Source of the DNA: Collinsella sp. | Lineage (GTDB): Bacteria > Actinomycetota > Coriobacteriia > Coriobacteriales > Coriobacteriaceae | Length of the DNA: 6,443 nucleotides | NCBI GenBank assembly: GCA_019419555.1 | Contig: DXZR01000050.1 | Location: forward strand, 1-6,443 | Reading direction: 5' to 3' | In this document: positions 1 to 6,000 of the stretch, piece after piece | Numbering within the stretch: position 1 is the first letter of the stretch | Layout of the letters: every line of letters starts with the position of its first letter | Notes under the pieces: model-generated | What the model saw: only the letters and a program-made list of their open reading frames with translations | The model's database searches: none | Told to the model about the DNA's origin: nothing | Translations under genes and position numbers: made by a program

Positions 1-40
1 ACGCTCCCGCAAACTGCCTCTTGACAACTTATAGGAGCGT
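1..40. repeat. Inverted repeat at the window edge followed by a T-rich stretch
   Basis: ACGCTCC (1-7) and GGAGCGT (34-40) form a perfect 7-bp inverted repeat with a 26-base loop. Plus-strand bases 44-60 are T-rich. This could be the end of a plus-strand terminator for a convergent gene lying to the left, but the loop is long and the stem may continue outside the window. I see no gene in 1-126. Confidence 0.25.
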
Positions 41-126
41 CGGTTTTGTTTTTGCGGTTTTCTATATGGTCGGAGGTTCGCTATCCGGCCCCGTAATCCG
101 GCATAGTTTTGTTCGCGGCGGCTCCA

Positions 127-143
127 CCGCGCATTAAGCGCGG
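127..143. repeat. Small GC hairpin overlapping the foot of the operon-end hairpin
   Basis: CCGCGC (127-132) pairs perfectly with GCGCGG (138-143) around ATTAA. Bases 142-143 are shared with the larger stem, so the two structures compete at their edge. It may be part of the terminator structure or a chance GC palindrome. Confidence 0.35.
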
Positions 144-175
144 GGCCGGTGGGGCATTTTTGCCCCACCGGCCCC
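142..175 (-). terminator. Strong hairpin downstream of echF, probable operon end
   Basis: A perfect 15-bp stem (142-156 with 161-175) is closed by a 4-base loop, TTTT on the plus strand. It lies 9 bases past the echF stop. The stem is very GC-rich, so it should stall polymerase or protect the 3' end of the transcript. Neither flank has a proper run of T on the RNA-like strand, so it is not a textbook intrinsic terminator. It could need Rho or act as a processing barrier. Confidence 0.55.
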
Positions 176-184
176 GTCTTCGCG

Positions 185-526
185 CTATTCCGGCTTGGTT
201 TCTACTGTGGGAGTCTTGTCCGCTGCGACTGGGGTACGGGCGGTGTCCATAGTCAGGCAGTGCTTGGGGCAGCTCTCGATGCACTCACCGCACACCACGC
301 AGGCATACGGGTCGATCGACCACGTTCCACCCTTGCGATCGACCGCGAGCGCGCCCGCCGGGCAACGCCGTGCGCACATGCCGCAGCAGATGCACACATC
401 CATGTCATTGACGATATGCCCGCGCAAGCGCTCGGGCGCCGCGAGCTTCTCCTGCGGATAGCAAACCGTGACCGGCTGCTTGACCATAGAACCCAAGGCC
501 GTCTTGGCAAATGTCAGTAAACTCAT
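185..526 (-). CDS. echF: Ech hydrogenase polyferredoxin subunit EchF (2x[4Fe-4S], NuoI-like)
   Basis: This 113-residue iron-sulfur subunit most likely takes electrons from soluble reduced ferredoxin and hands them to EchC. Two classical [4Fe-4S] motifs are present: C45-x2-C48-x2-C51-x3-C55-P (VCICCGMCARRCP) and C76-x2-C79-x2-C82-x3-C86-P (CVVCGECIESCP). C47 and C90 are additional cysteines outside the ligand pattern. The N-terminus (LLTFAKTALGSMVKQPVTVCYP) resembles the peripheral-helix start of EchF, HycF and NuoI proteins that lie against the membrane arm. A short Thr/Pro/Lys-rich tail follows the second motif. It is the last recognisable gene of the operon; a strong hairpin begins about 10 bases after its TAG. 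Confidence 0.93.
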   Translation of the reverse strand: MSLLTFAKTALGSMVKQPVTVCYPQEKLAAPERLRGHIVNDMDVCICCGMCARRCPAGALAVDRKGGTWSIDPYACVVCGECIESCPKHCLTMDTARTPVAADKTPTVETKPE

Positions 527-532
527 GCCGCG

Positions 533-541
533 CCTACCTTT
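533..541 (-). promoter_or_regulatory. Ribosome binding site of echF spanning the echE stop codon
   Basis: AAAGGTAGG on the minus strand is formed by the last Glu-Arg codons and TAG stop of echE plus one base beyond. It ends 6 bases before the echF ATG at 526. It is weaker than the AAGGAGG sites of echC, echD and echE, perhaps because the catalytic C-terminus of EchE constrains these bases. Confidence 0.6.
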
Positions 542-1622
542 CCGTGCAGCTAATGCAGGGGTCGATGGTCAGGATGATCATGGGCACGTTGGCAATGAGC
601 ACGCCCTGCAGTGCATGCGTCAGACCCGCCAGGTTTTGCGACGTCGGCGTGCGCACGCGGAAACGGTCCAGGTTCTTGGTGCCGTTGCCGCGCACATAGT
701 AATACGCCTCGCCGCGCGGCTGCTCAATCACAACCTCGCCGCGCGCGCCGTCGGCCGGCGTAAGCTTGGTGCGCCCGCCAATCCCGTCGTGCGGAATCTT
801 GCCCACAAGCTCCTTAATGATGTCCATGGCCTGCGTGACCTCGGCGCAACGCACCTGGCAGCGGGCATAGCAATCGCCATCGGTAGCAACGATGGGCTCA
901 AACGCAGCCAGATCCGCATAGGCACCGTCGTCAAACATGCGCACGTCGTAATCCACGCCCGATGCGCGCCCAAACGGACCGACCATCGAAAGCTCCAGCG
1001 CGTCTTTCTTGCTAATCATGCCCACGCCATGCAGGCGCTCGCCGCAGCTGTTGTCGTCCAAAAACGTATGCACCAGGGCCTCGTAGTCAGGACGCATGGC
1101 ATCGAGCGTCTGGACAATGCCCGCCAGCTCGGAGTCCTCGATATCGTGCTTAAGGCCGCCGATCTCGTTAATCGACAGAATCACGCGCCCGCCGCAAGTG
1201 CTCTCAAAAATCTTGAGTATCTGCTCGCGCAGGGTCCATGACCGATAGAACAGCGCCTCAAAGCCAAAGGCGTCGGCGAGCAGACCCAGCCACAGCAGAT
1301 GCGAGTGAATGCGCGAAAGCTCGTGCAGAATGGTGCGGATATACTGCACGCGACCAGGCACCTCGATGCCGAGCATGCGCTCGCAGGCGCTGGCATAGCC
1401 GCAGCTGTGGCCCACGGCGCAGATGCCGCAGATGCGCTCGGCGATGTAGCCAAACTGATGCATGTCGCGCTTTTCGGTGAGCTTCTCGAGCCCGCGGTGC
1501 ACAAAGCCGATCTGAGGAATTGCCTCGATGACGCGGTCATCCTCGATCACCAGGTCCAGATGAAGCGGCTCGGGCAGCACCGGGTGCTGCGGGCCAAACG
1601 GAATAACGGAGCGATGTGCCAT
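534..1622 (-). CDS. echE: Ech [NiFe]-hydrogenase large (catalytic) subunit EchE (NuoD-like)
   Basis: The 362-residue catalytic subunit holds the NiFe site where protons are reduced to H2 (reversibly). The N-terminus IPFGPQHPVLPEP is typical of EchE-type proteins, followed by VHRGLEK (41-47). The first metal motif is RICGICAVGHS with C65 and C68. The second is the C-terminal DPCISCTER with C356 and C359. All four cysteine ligands of the NiFe centre are present, which separates it from NuoD, where they are lost. The CGIC...DPCxxCTxR form marks group 4. The reading frame stops right after that terminal Arg, so there is no C-terminal peptide for a maturation protease to remove. Length agrees with EchE (about 360) rather than the NuoC-NuoD fusion HycE (about 570). 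It lies between echD and echF, 7 bases before the latter. Confidence 0.96.
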   Translation of the reverse strand: MAHRSVIPFGPQHPVLPEPLHLDLVIEDDRVIEAIPQIGFVHRGLEKLTEKRDMHQFGYIAERICGICAVGHSCGYASACERMLGIEVPGRVQYIRTILHELSRIHSHLLWLGLLADAFGFEALFYRSWTLREQILKIFESTCGGRVILSINEIGGLKHDIEDSELAGIVQTLDAMRPDYEALVHTFLDDNSCGERLHGVGMISKKDALELSMVGPFGRASGVDYDVRMFDDGAYADLAAFEPIVATDGDCYARCQVRCAEVTQAMDIIKELVGKIPHDGIGGRTKLTPADGARGEVVIEQPRGEAYYYVRGNGTKNLDRFRVRTPTSQNLAGLTHALQGVLIANVPMIILTIDPCISCTER

Positions 1623-1627
1623 GGACC

Positions 1628-2344
1628 TTACGCCTCCTTTTTCTGCTTGTCGCGGGCGGCCTTGGCGGCAAGCGCCGCGCGGACCTTGGCCGCTTTCTCG
1701 GGATCCATGGCGGCGAGCTTTGCCTCCATCTCAGCGGCCTTGAGCGCGGCCTTGGCAGCGGCATCGTCATGCTGAGTATCGGAGCCGGCAGCCGCAGCGG
1801 GCTGAGCAGCGGCGCCCGCGGCGTCGCCGGCGCTCGCAGCACCCTCCCCTGCAGCAGCCGCAGCCGCGGCGGCCTTTTCGGCCGCGGCCTTGCGCGCCTT
1901 GGCCTCGGCAGCGGCACGCACCTTCATGGCTTTCTCGCGCGCGGCCTTCACCTCGGGCGTGATAACGCTCATGGGTTCGGCAGTCGAGACCTGGTAGAAA
2001 AAGCCCTTAAAGTCAATCTGCATATCGGTGATGGCAAGACCGAATAGGTCGTGCGCCTCGTTTTCAAACGGGAATACCGCCGGATAGTACGAGCTGATGG
2101 ACGGAATCTCCTGATACTGGTCGATGCCCTCAACCACCAGGTTCTCGATCGCATAGCTGCCGTCCTGCGCAATATGCTCCTGAGCAGCACGAACGTCGAT
2201 AAACGTATAGACCAGGCGATACGATCCGTCGTCCACACAGCGCTCGGCATGCATCTGCACAAAGCGCGCGCCGGTACCTTTGAGCGCCTGCACATGCGGC
2301 AACAGCTCATCGATCCCGACGGTAGTGTAGATTGCCTTTTGCAT
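1628..2344 (-). CDS. echD: Ech hydrogenase subunit EchD (NuoC-like) with long Ala/Lys/Glu-rich C-terminal tail
   Basis: The protein has 238 residues. About residues 1-125 form the NuoC/30-kDa-type domain, recognised by FPFENEAHDLFGL (91-103), which corresponds to the W-E-x-E-x-x-D-x-F-G region of NuoC. EchD has no cofactor; by homology it is a structural part of the soluble arm beside EchC and EchE. In Hyc/Hyf the equivalent is fused to the large subunit. Here it is separate, which favours the Ech type. Residues about 131-238 are an odd extension: a basic helical stretch (VKAAREKAMKVRAAAEAKAR), an Ala run, a Gly/Ala/Asp linker, and a second charged helical part ending KAARDKQKKEA. This nearly doubles the usual length of about 120. 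The tail's function is unknown; coiled-coil or tether roles are possible. It ends five bases before echE. Confidence 0.88.
   Translation of the reverse strand: MQKAIYTTVGIDELLPHVQALKGTGARFVQMHAERCVDDGSYRLVYTFIDVRAAQEHIAQDGSYAIENLVVEGIDQYQEIPSISSYYPAVFPFENEAHDLFGLAITDMQIDFKGFFYQVSTAEPMSVITPEVKAAREKAMKVRAAAEAKARKAAAEKAAAAAAAAGEGAASAGDAAGAAAQPAAAAGSDTQHDDAAAKAALKAAEMEAKLAAMDPEKAAKVRAALAAKAARDKQKKEA
1633..1640 (-). promoter_or_regulatory. Ribosome binding site of echE inside the echD coding end
   Basis: AAAGGAGG on the minus strand falls in the last codons of echD (Lys-Lys-Glu-Ala), ending 10 bases before the echE ATG at 1622. It supports that start and coupling to echD translation. Confidence 0.8.
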
Positions 2345-2925
2345 TACTCGGCCTCCTTTGCAGCGGCGGGCGTCCCGGCAGGTGCGTCGCCAGCGGCAGG
2401 CGCGTCGCCGGCCCCCGCAGCCACAAACCCGTCCTCGCCCAACTCGACGCCGCCATCCCAGGCAGCGGCGCCGCCCACGGTAAGCGGGTCACCGCCGGCG
2501 CGCATCACGGCCTCCTTCTGATCAAGGATGCCGCACGCCTCCACGATGGCATCGATCACGGTCTCGGGACGAATGGCGCACCCGGGCGCATACACGTCCA
2601 CGGGAATCGCGCGGTCCACGCCGCCGATCACGTTATAGGCATCGCGGAATACGCCGCCCGAACACGCGCAAATGCCGCACGCCACCACGCACTTGGGCTC
2701 GAGCATCTGGCTGTAGATCTGGCGCACGACGGGCAGGTTCTGGGCATTGACCGACCCCGTCACCAAAAAGATATCCGCATGCTTGGGGTTGCCGGTGTTG
2801 ACCACGCCAAAGCGCTCCGCATCGAACAGCGGCGTGAGCGAGGCCAGCACCTCGATATCGCATCCGTTGCAGCTCGAGCCGTCGTAATGAATAACCCACG
2901 GCGAGCGCGACATTTTATGATCCAT
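2344..2925 (-). CDS. echC: Ech hydrogenase small subunit EchC (NuoB-like, proximal [4Fe-4S])
   Basis: The protein has 193 residues. It passes electrons from the EchF clusters to the NiFe centre in EchE through one [4Fe-4S] cluster on the cytoplasmic face. The ligand pattern of the NuoB/group 4 small-subunit family is complete: C19 and C22 (SSCNGCD), C86 (GICACSGG) and C116 (APGCAIRPE). C83 and C88 are extra cysteines beside the third ligand. There is no Tat signal and no second or third cluster motif, as expected for group 4 rather than uptake hydrogenases. The core ends near residue 144. The rest is an Ala/Gly/Pro-rich acidic tail that typical EchC proteins (about 150 residues) do not need. 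The TAA stop overlaps the echD ATG by one base (TAATG), which implies translational coupling. Confidence 0.93.
   Translation of the reverse strand: MDHKMSRSPWVIHYDGSSCNGCDIEVLASLTPLFDAERFGVVNTGNPKHADIFLVTGSVNAQNLPVVRQIYSQMLEPKCVVACGICACSGGVFRDAYNVIGGVDRAIPVDVYAPGCAIRPETVIDAIVEACGILDQKEAVMRAGGDPLTVGGAAAWDGGVELGEDGFVAAGAGDAPAAGDAPAGTPAAAKEAE
2352..2359 (-). promoter_or_regulatory. Ribosome binding site of echD inside the echC coding end
   Basis: AAAGGAGG on the minus strand, 7 bases before the echD ATG at 2344, lies inside the last codons of echC (Lys-Glu-Ala-Glu). Together with the TAATG overlap it fixes the echD start and points to coupled translation. Confidence 0.8.
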
Positions 2926-2933
2926 GAATGCCG

Positions 2934-2939
2934 CCTCCT
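2934..2939 (-). promoter_or_regulatory. Ribosome binding site of echC overlapping the echAB stop codon
   Basis: AGGAGG on the minus strand begins inside the TAG stop of echAB (2940-2938) and lies 8 bases before the ATG at 2925. The spacing selects this ATG over the in-frame ATG four codons later. Confidence 0.8.
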
Positions 2940-5820
2940 AAATAAACACGTCGACGAGGATGGGCATAAGGTTGAGCAGGCCAAACACCAGCGCCACGCC
3001 CCATCCGAGCTTAAAGCAGCTGCGCCAGGTACTGCGTGCGAAGGTGTTGTCGATCAGTACCTCGACAAAGTACGTCGCGGCCATCACGACCAGGGCTACG
3101 ACCCAGCTCACCGGGTTGTCCCAAACAAAGAACATGCCCACCCACATCAAAAACAGCACGGTCTCGCACCAGTGCATAAGGGTCATCTTGGCCAGCGTTC
3201 CGCCGCTCATCTCGGTGGCGACGCCCTGGACGATCTCCTGATGCGCGTGATGCGAGTACGAAAGGTCAAACGGCGACTTGCGCAGCTTGATGGTGAGCAC
3301 CGCGAGCAGCGCGAGGAAAATGGGCGCGCTGTACACGATGATGGGGGCCGACTGCCCCGTCACGGCGATGGAATCGAAGCTGTCGGTGGCAAGGTACAGG
3401 CCCACGCTCATCAGCAAAACGGCGGGCTCGTAACTCATGACCTGCAGCAGCTCACGGTCGGCGCCGACCTGGGCAAACGGGCTTTGCGTCGAGGCGGACG
3501 CCAACACCACAAAGATCGCAGCGAGGGTCACCATAAAAGCGCACAACAGCGTGTTGGAACCCGACACAAAGATGCCGCCGCCCACCACGGTAAAGATGAG
3601 CGCGCACGCCATGTAGGTATCGTCCATGGTGTTTACGCTGGCGGGGGCCTTGCGCAGCAGCTTGGCCACATCGTAGAAAGGCTGGAGCAGGCGCGGGCCC
3701 ACGCGGCCCTGCATGCGGGCCGAAAGTTTGCGGTCAACGCCGTCGATCAGGCCGCCCACAAGCGGCGCCAGTAAGGCAAATGCCACGGTGCCAATAAAAA
3801 TGCCCACGACGCCCGAACCTTCAAAATACTTGCCGCGCAGCACCGAGGGCGCACTCATGGCAAGTCGCTCGGGCCCAATCCACGCGCAACACAGCAGCGC
3901 AAACAAGATAATGCTGCAGCACACGACGCTACCCGCGGGGCCAATACGCTTCTCGCCAAGGGCGTCCTCCGAGTACCAATTGCGCTTTTCGGCCTTCACC
4001 TCGTGTCCCATCGAGCCGCGGAAATGGCGATATTTGTCGGTCCCCACGCCCGAAAGGTACACGTTGACGTGCGGTTTGTTGCTCACGCGGAATGAAGTCA
4101 GCAGCACCACGGCGATAAACGCCACGATAACCACCATCAGGTACATGGCGTCCTTGCCAATAACGTACGGCACGCGGCCAAACACCATGGCCAAGTAAGG
4201 CGACACCAGACCGCTCGAGATAACCGGGAACGCCACGCAGCACAGAATCAGCAGCGCGGCGATGGTGTTGAGGGCCATCCATTCGGTCTTATGGACATTG
4301 ACCTCAACGTTTTGAGCCGTGGGGTCGACGCCCGAAAGCTTGGCAAGCCACTTGCCCCAGAAGAAGAAGGTCGCGGCCGAGCCAAAGGCAAGCACCATGA
4401 TCATGAGCACGTTGCCGGTCTGCGCGAACGCCACCAGAGCGCCCCACTTGGACACGAGCATGCCAAACGGCGCCACAAACATGCCCATGATGCCCAGCAT
4501 CATCAGGCGCGTCAGGTGCGGCATGCGGCTGAACATACCGTCCATGTCCTCGATATTGCGGCTGCCGATATGATGCTCGGCCGTGCCCACGCACAGGAAC
4601 AGCAGCGACTTTGCCACCGTGTGGAACAGGATCAGGAAGATGGCCGCCCATACGGCCTCGGGCGCGCCGACACCCAAGCAAGCACTGATGAGGCCCAAGT
4701 TGGAAATGGTGGAGTACGCGAGCACGCGCTTGGCATTGCTCTGCGAGATGGCCATAAGGGCAGCGAGCAAAAACGTGATGGCGCCCACGCTCGTGACCAT
4801 AAAGCCGGTCACGGGATAGATGGCATAGAGCGGGCTCAGCTTGACCATCAGGAACACGCCGGCTTTGACCATGGTTGACGAGTGCAGCAGGGCGCTCGTG
4901 GGCGTGGGGGCAACCATGGCACCCAACAGCCAAGTGTGGAACGGCATCTGTGCGGCCTTGGTGAGCGCGGCGAGCGACAACAGGATGACCGGCATCACCA
5001 GCAGCGCGGACTGCGCGGTTCCGGCGCCGGAAAGCTCAATCATGCCCGAGATGGTCAGCGGCATGCCGTTAACGTGCAGGTACATGAGTCCGGCCAAAAA
5101 CGCGATGCCGCCCAGCATGTTGAGGATGATCTGGTTAAAGGCGTTCTTGATGGCCTCGGGCGTGCGCGTATAGCCAATCATAAGGAACGAGCACACGGTG
5201 GTGATTTCCCAGCCGCAGAACAGCCACTCAAGGTTGTCGCTCGTCACGATGACGAACATGGCCGAGAGGAACAGGAACATAAGCGCCAGGAACTGCGGAC
5301 GACGGTCGGGCGCGGTCTGCCCGCGCAGCGCGGCCTCGTGCTCATCATGGGCCTGGAAGTCCTTCATGTAGCCCAAAGCGTAGATACAGATAAGGCTGCC
5401 GACGATGCCGACGGCGAGGACCATGATCACGCTCATGTAGTCTAGGTAGAGCGGCGTCGCCGTGACGGCTTCGGCCGCAGGCAGCGTCATGGCCGCAAAG
5501 ACGAGCGAGCCCACCAGCTGGACTATGCCGAGCACCGTGGTAAGCACGCTCTTATATTTGTGCGCGTTGTACAGGATGACGGCGCACAGAATTACGTCGA
5601 TGACGGAGCTGATGATCGAGAGCGCATGCGAGGTACCGGGGGCAATCTCAAAGCTCTGCGGACCCGTGCAAAAAAACATGACGGCGACTACAACTGTCAC
5701 CGCCATGATAATGCCGGAGCCTATGAGTCCCACCGCATCGCGGGCGCGGTCACCGCGCGCGAGCAGCATGCCCAGCGCCGGTACCAGCGGAAACAGGGTA
5801 AGGAAATACAGTAGCGTCAT
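2938..5820 (-). CDS. echAB: Fused EchA-EchB: ion-translocating membrane subunit plus NuoH-like anchor of Ech hydrogenase
   Basis: This 960-residue integral membrane protein combines two normally separate subunits. Residues 1 to about 650 are a NuoL/MrpD-type antiporter domain with some 17 hydrophobic segments. They carry the family's charged intramembrane residues: E205 in GWEITTVCS, K288 in ALTKAAQMPFHTW, K319 next to PTPTSALLHSSTMV, K404 in FHTVAKSLLFL, and K490 in FFFWGKW. Residues about 665-960 are a NuoH/EchB domain with about eight segments. Its markers are DRKLSARMQGRVGP (696-709), QPFYDVAKLL (713-722), GADRELLQVMSYE (786-798) and KSPFDLSYSHHAHQE (848-862). By homology the first part moves H+ or Na+. 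The second anchors the soluble arm and couples it to the pump. Separate EchA (about 640) and EchB (about 290) sum to this length, so nothing seems lost. There is no internal stop. It is the first gene of the operon, 12 bases before echC. Confidence 0.93.
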   Translation of the reverse strand: MTLLYFLTLFPLVPALGMLLARGDRARDAVGLIGSGIIMAVTVVVAVMFFCTGPQSFEIAPGTSHALSIISSVIDVILCAVILYNAHKYKSVLTTVLGIVQLVGSLVFAAMTLPAAEAVTATPLYLDYMSVIMVLAVGIVGSLICIYALGYMKDFQAHDEHEAALRGQTAPDRRPQFLALMFLFLSAMFVIVTSDNLEWLFCGWEITTVCSFLMIGYTRTPEAIKNAFNQIILNMLGGIAFLAGLMYLHVNGMPLTISGMIELSGAGTAQSALLVMPVILLSLAALTKAAQMPFHTWLLGAMVAPTPTSALLHSSTMVKAGVFLMVKLSPLYAIYPVTGFMVTSVGAITFLLAALMAISQSNAKRVLAYSTISNLGLISACLGVGAPEAVWAAIFLILFHTVAKSLLFLCVGTAEHHIGSRNIEDMDGMFSRMPHLTRLMMLGIMGMFVAPFGMLVSKWGALVAFAQTGNVLMIMVLAFGSAATFFFWGKWLAKLSGVDPTAQNVEVNVHKTEWMALNTIAALLILCCVAFPVISSGLVSPYLAMVFGRVPYVIGKDAMYLMVVIVAFIAVVLLTSFRVSNKPHVNVYLSGVGTDKYRHFRGSMGHEVKAEKRNWYSEDALGEKRIGPAGSVVCCSIILFALLCCAWIGPERLAMSAPSVLRGKYFEGSGVVGIFIGTVAFALLAPLVGGLIDGVDRKLSARMQGRVGPRLLQPFYDVAKLLRKAPASVNTMDDTYMACALIFTVVGGGIFVSGSNTLLCAFMVTLAAIFVVLASASTQSPFAQVGADRELLQVMSYEPAVLLMSVGLYLATDSFDSIAVTGQSAPIIVYSAPIFLALLAVLTIKLRKSPFDLSYSHHAHQEIVQGVATEMSGGTLAKMTLMHWCETVLFLMWVGMFFVWDNPVSWVVALVVMAATYFVEVLIDNTFARSTWRSCFKLGWGVALVFGLLNLMPILVDVFI

Positions 5821-5827
5821 ACCATCA

Positions 5828-5834
5828 CTCCCCC
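5828..5834 (-). promoter_or_regulatory. Ribosome binding site of echAB
   Basis: The minus strand reads GGGGGAG, 7 bases before the ATG at 5820. This supports that start over the out-of-frame ATG a few bases upstream. The encoded protein then opens directly with a membrane segment. Confidence 0.7.
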
Positions 5835-5848
5835 ATGCAAAAACGCTG

Positions 5849-5875
5849 CAATTGTTTAACGTTATAGCTCAATTG
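5849..5875 (-). promoter_or_regulatory. Probable promoter/operator of the ech operon
   Basis: Within the 145-base gap before echAB, the minus strand carries TATAAC (bases 5866-5861), five of six matches to a sigma-70 -10 box. It lies about 40 bases before the start codon. It is flanked by two CAATTG palindromes (5849-5854 and 5870-5875) spaced 21 bp, about two helical turns, and overlaps a TAACGTTA palindrome (5857-5864). No convincing -35 hexamer sits 16-18 bases upstream of TATAAC. A TTGACC exists at 5904-5899 but is 32 bases away. The layout suggests a regulated promoter that needs an activator or is blocked by a repressor; this is inference. Confidence 0.35.
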
Positions 5876-5965
5876 ATGAGTAGCGGCGGCGGGTTTTCGG
5901 TCAACTGGGGAGTTTTAGGCGTACGGGGCAAGGGCACGTCCGCTTTGGAGCAGAGAGGCGGCAAG

Positions 5966-5988
5966 AAAAATGCGCCCCTGTGGGCGCA
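5966..5988 (-). terminator. Intrinsic terminator of the HTH gene
   Basis: On the minus strand a perfect 7-bp stem, TGCGCCC/GGGCGCA with a 4-base loop (bases 5971-5988), is followed at once by TTTTT (5970-5966). It begins 12 bases after the TAG of the HTH gene. This is the classic rho-independent layout. It makes the HTH gene a separate transcription unit from the hydrogenase operon, which therefore needs its own promoter in 5821-5965. Confidence 0.8.
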
Positions 5989-6000
5989 CCATCCCGTTTG

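Noticed and set aside
21..49. TTGACA on the plus strand as a -35 box
   Set aside because: No acceptable -10 box lies 16-18 bases downstream, and no plus-strand gene starts to its right.
468..1241. A 257-codon plus-strand frame opposite echE
   Set aside because: Same reason: a compositional shadow of the conserved EchE frame, with no family resemblance.
534..1622. Reading EchE as a NuoD subunit of respiratory complex I
   Set aside because: All four NiFe cysteine ligands (CGIC and DPCxxC) are present; NuoD lacks them.
534..2344. Reading the complex as formate hydrogenlyase (Hyc/Hyf) or a Coo hydrogenase
   Set aside because: NuoC- and NuoD-like parts are separate rather than fused as in HycE/HyfG. 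Only one antiporter-type subunit is present, and gene order follows echA-F rather than cooMKLXUH. No formate or CO dehydrogenase gene is in the window.
2332..3774. A 480-codon open frame on the plus strand opposite echC and the EchB part of echAB
   Set aside because: Its His/Arg/Gln-rich translation has no recognisable domain and it lies antisense to clearly conserved genes. Long antisense frames are expected in GC-rich DNA with strong codon bias.
4291..5445. Two adjacent plus-strand frames (195 and 187 codons) opposite the EchA domain
   Set aside because: They mirror the membrane-protein codons, have His/Gln/Arg-rich low-complexity translations, and lack convincing ribosome sites.
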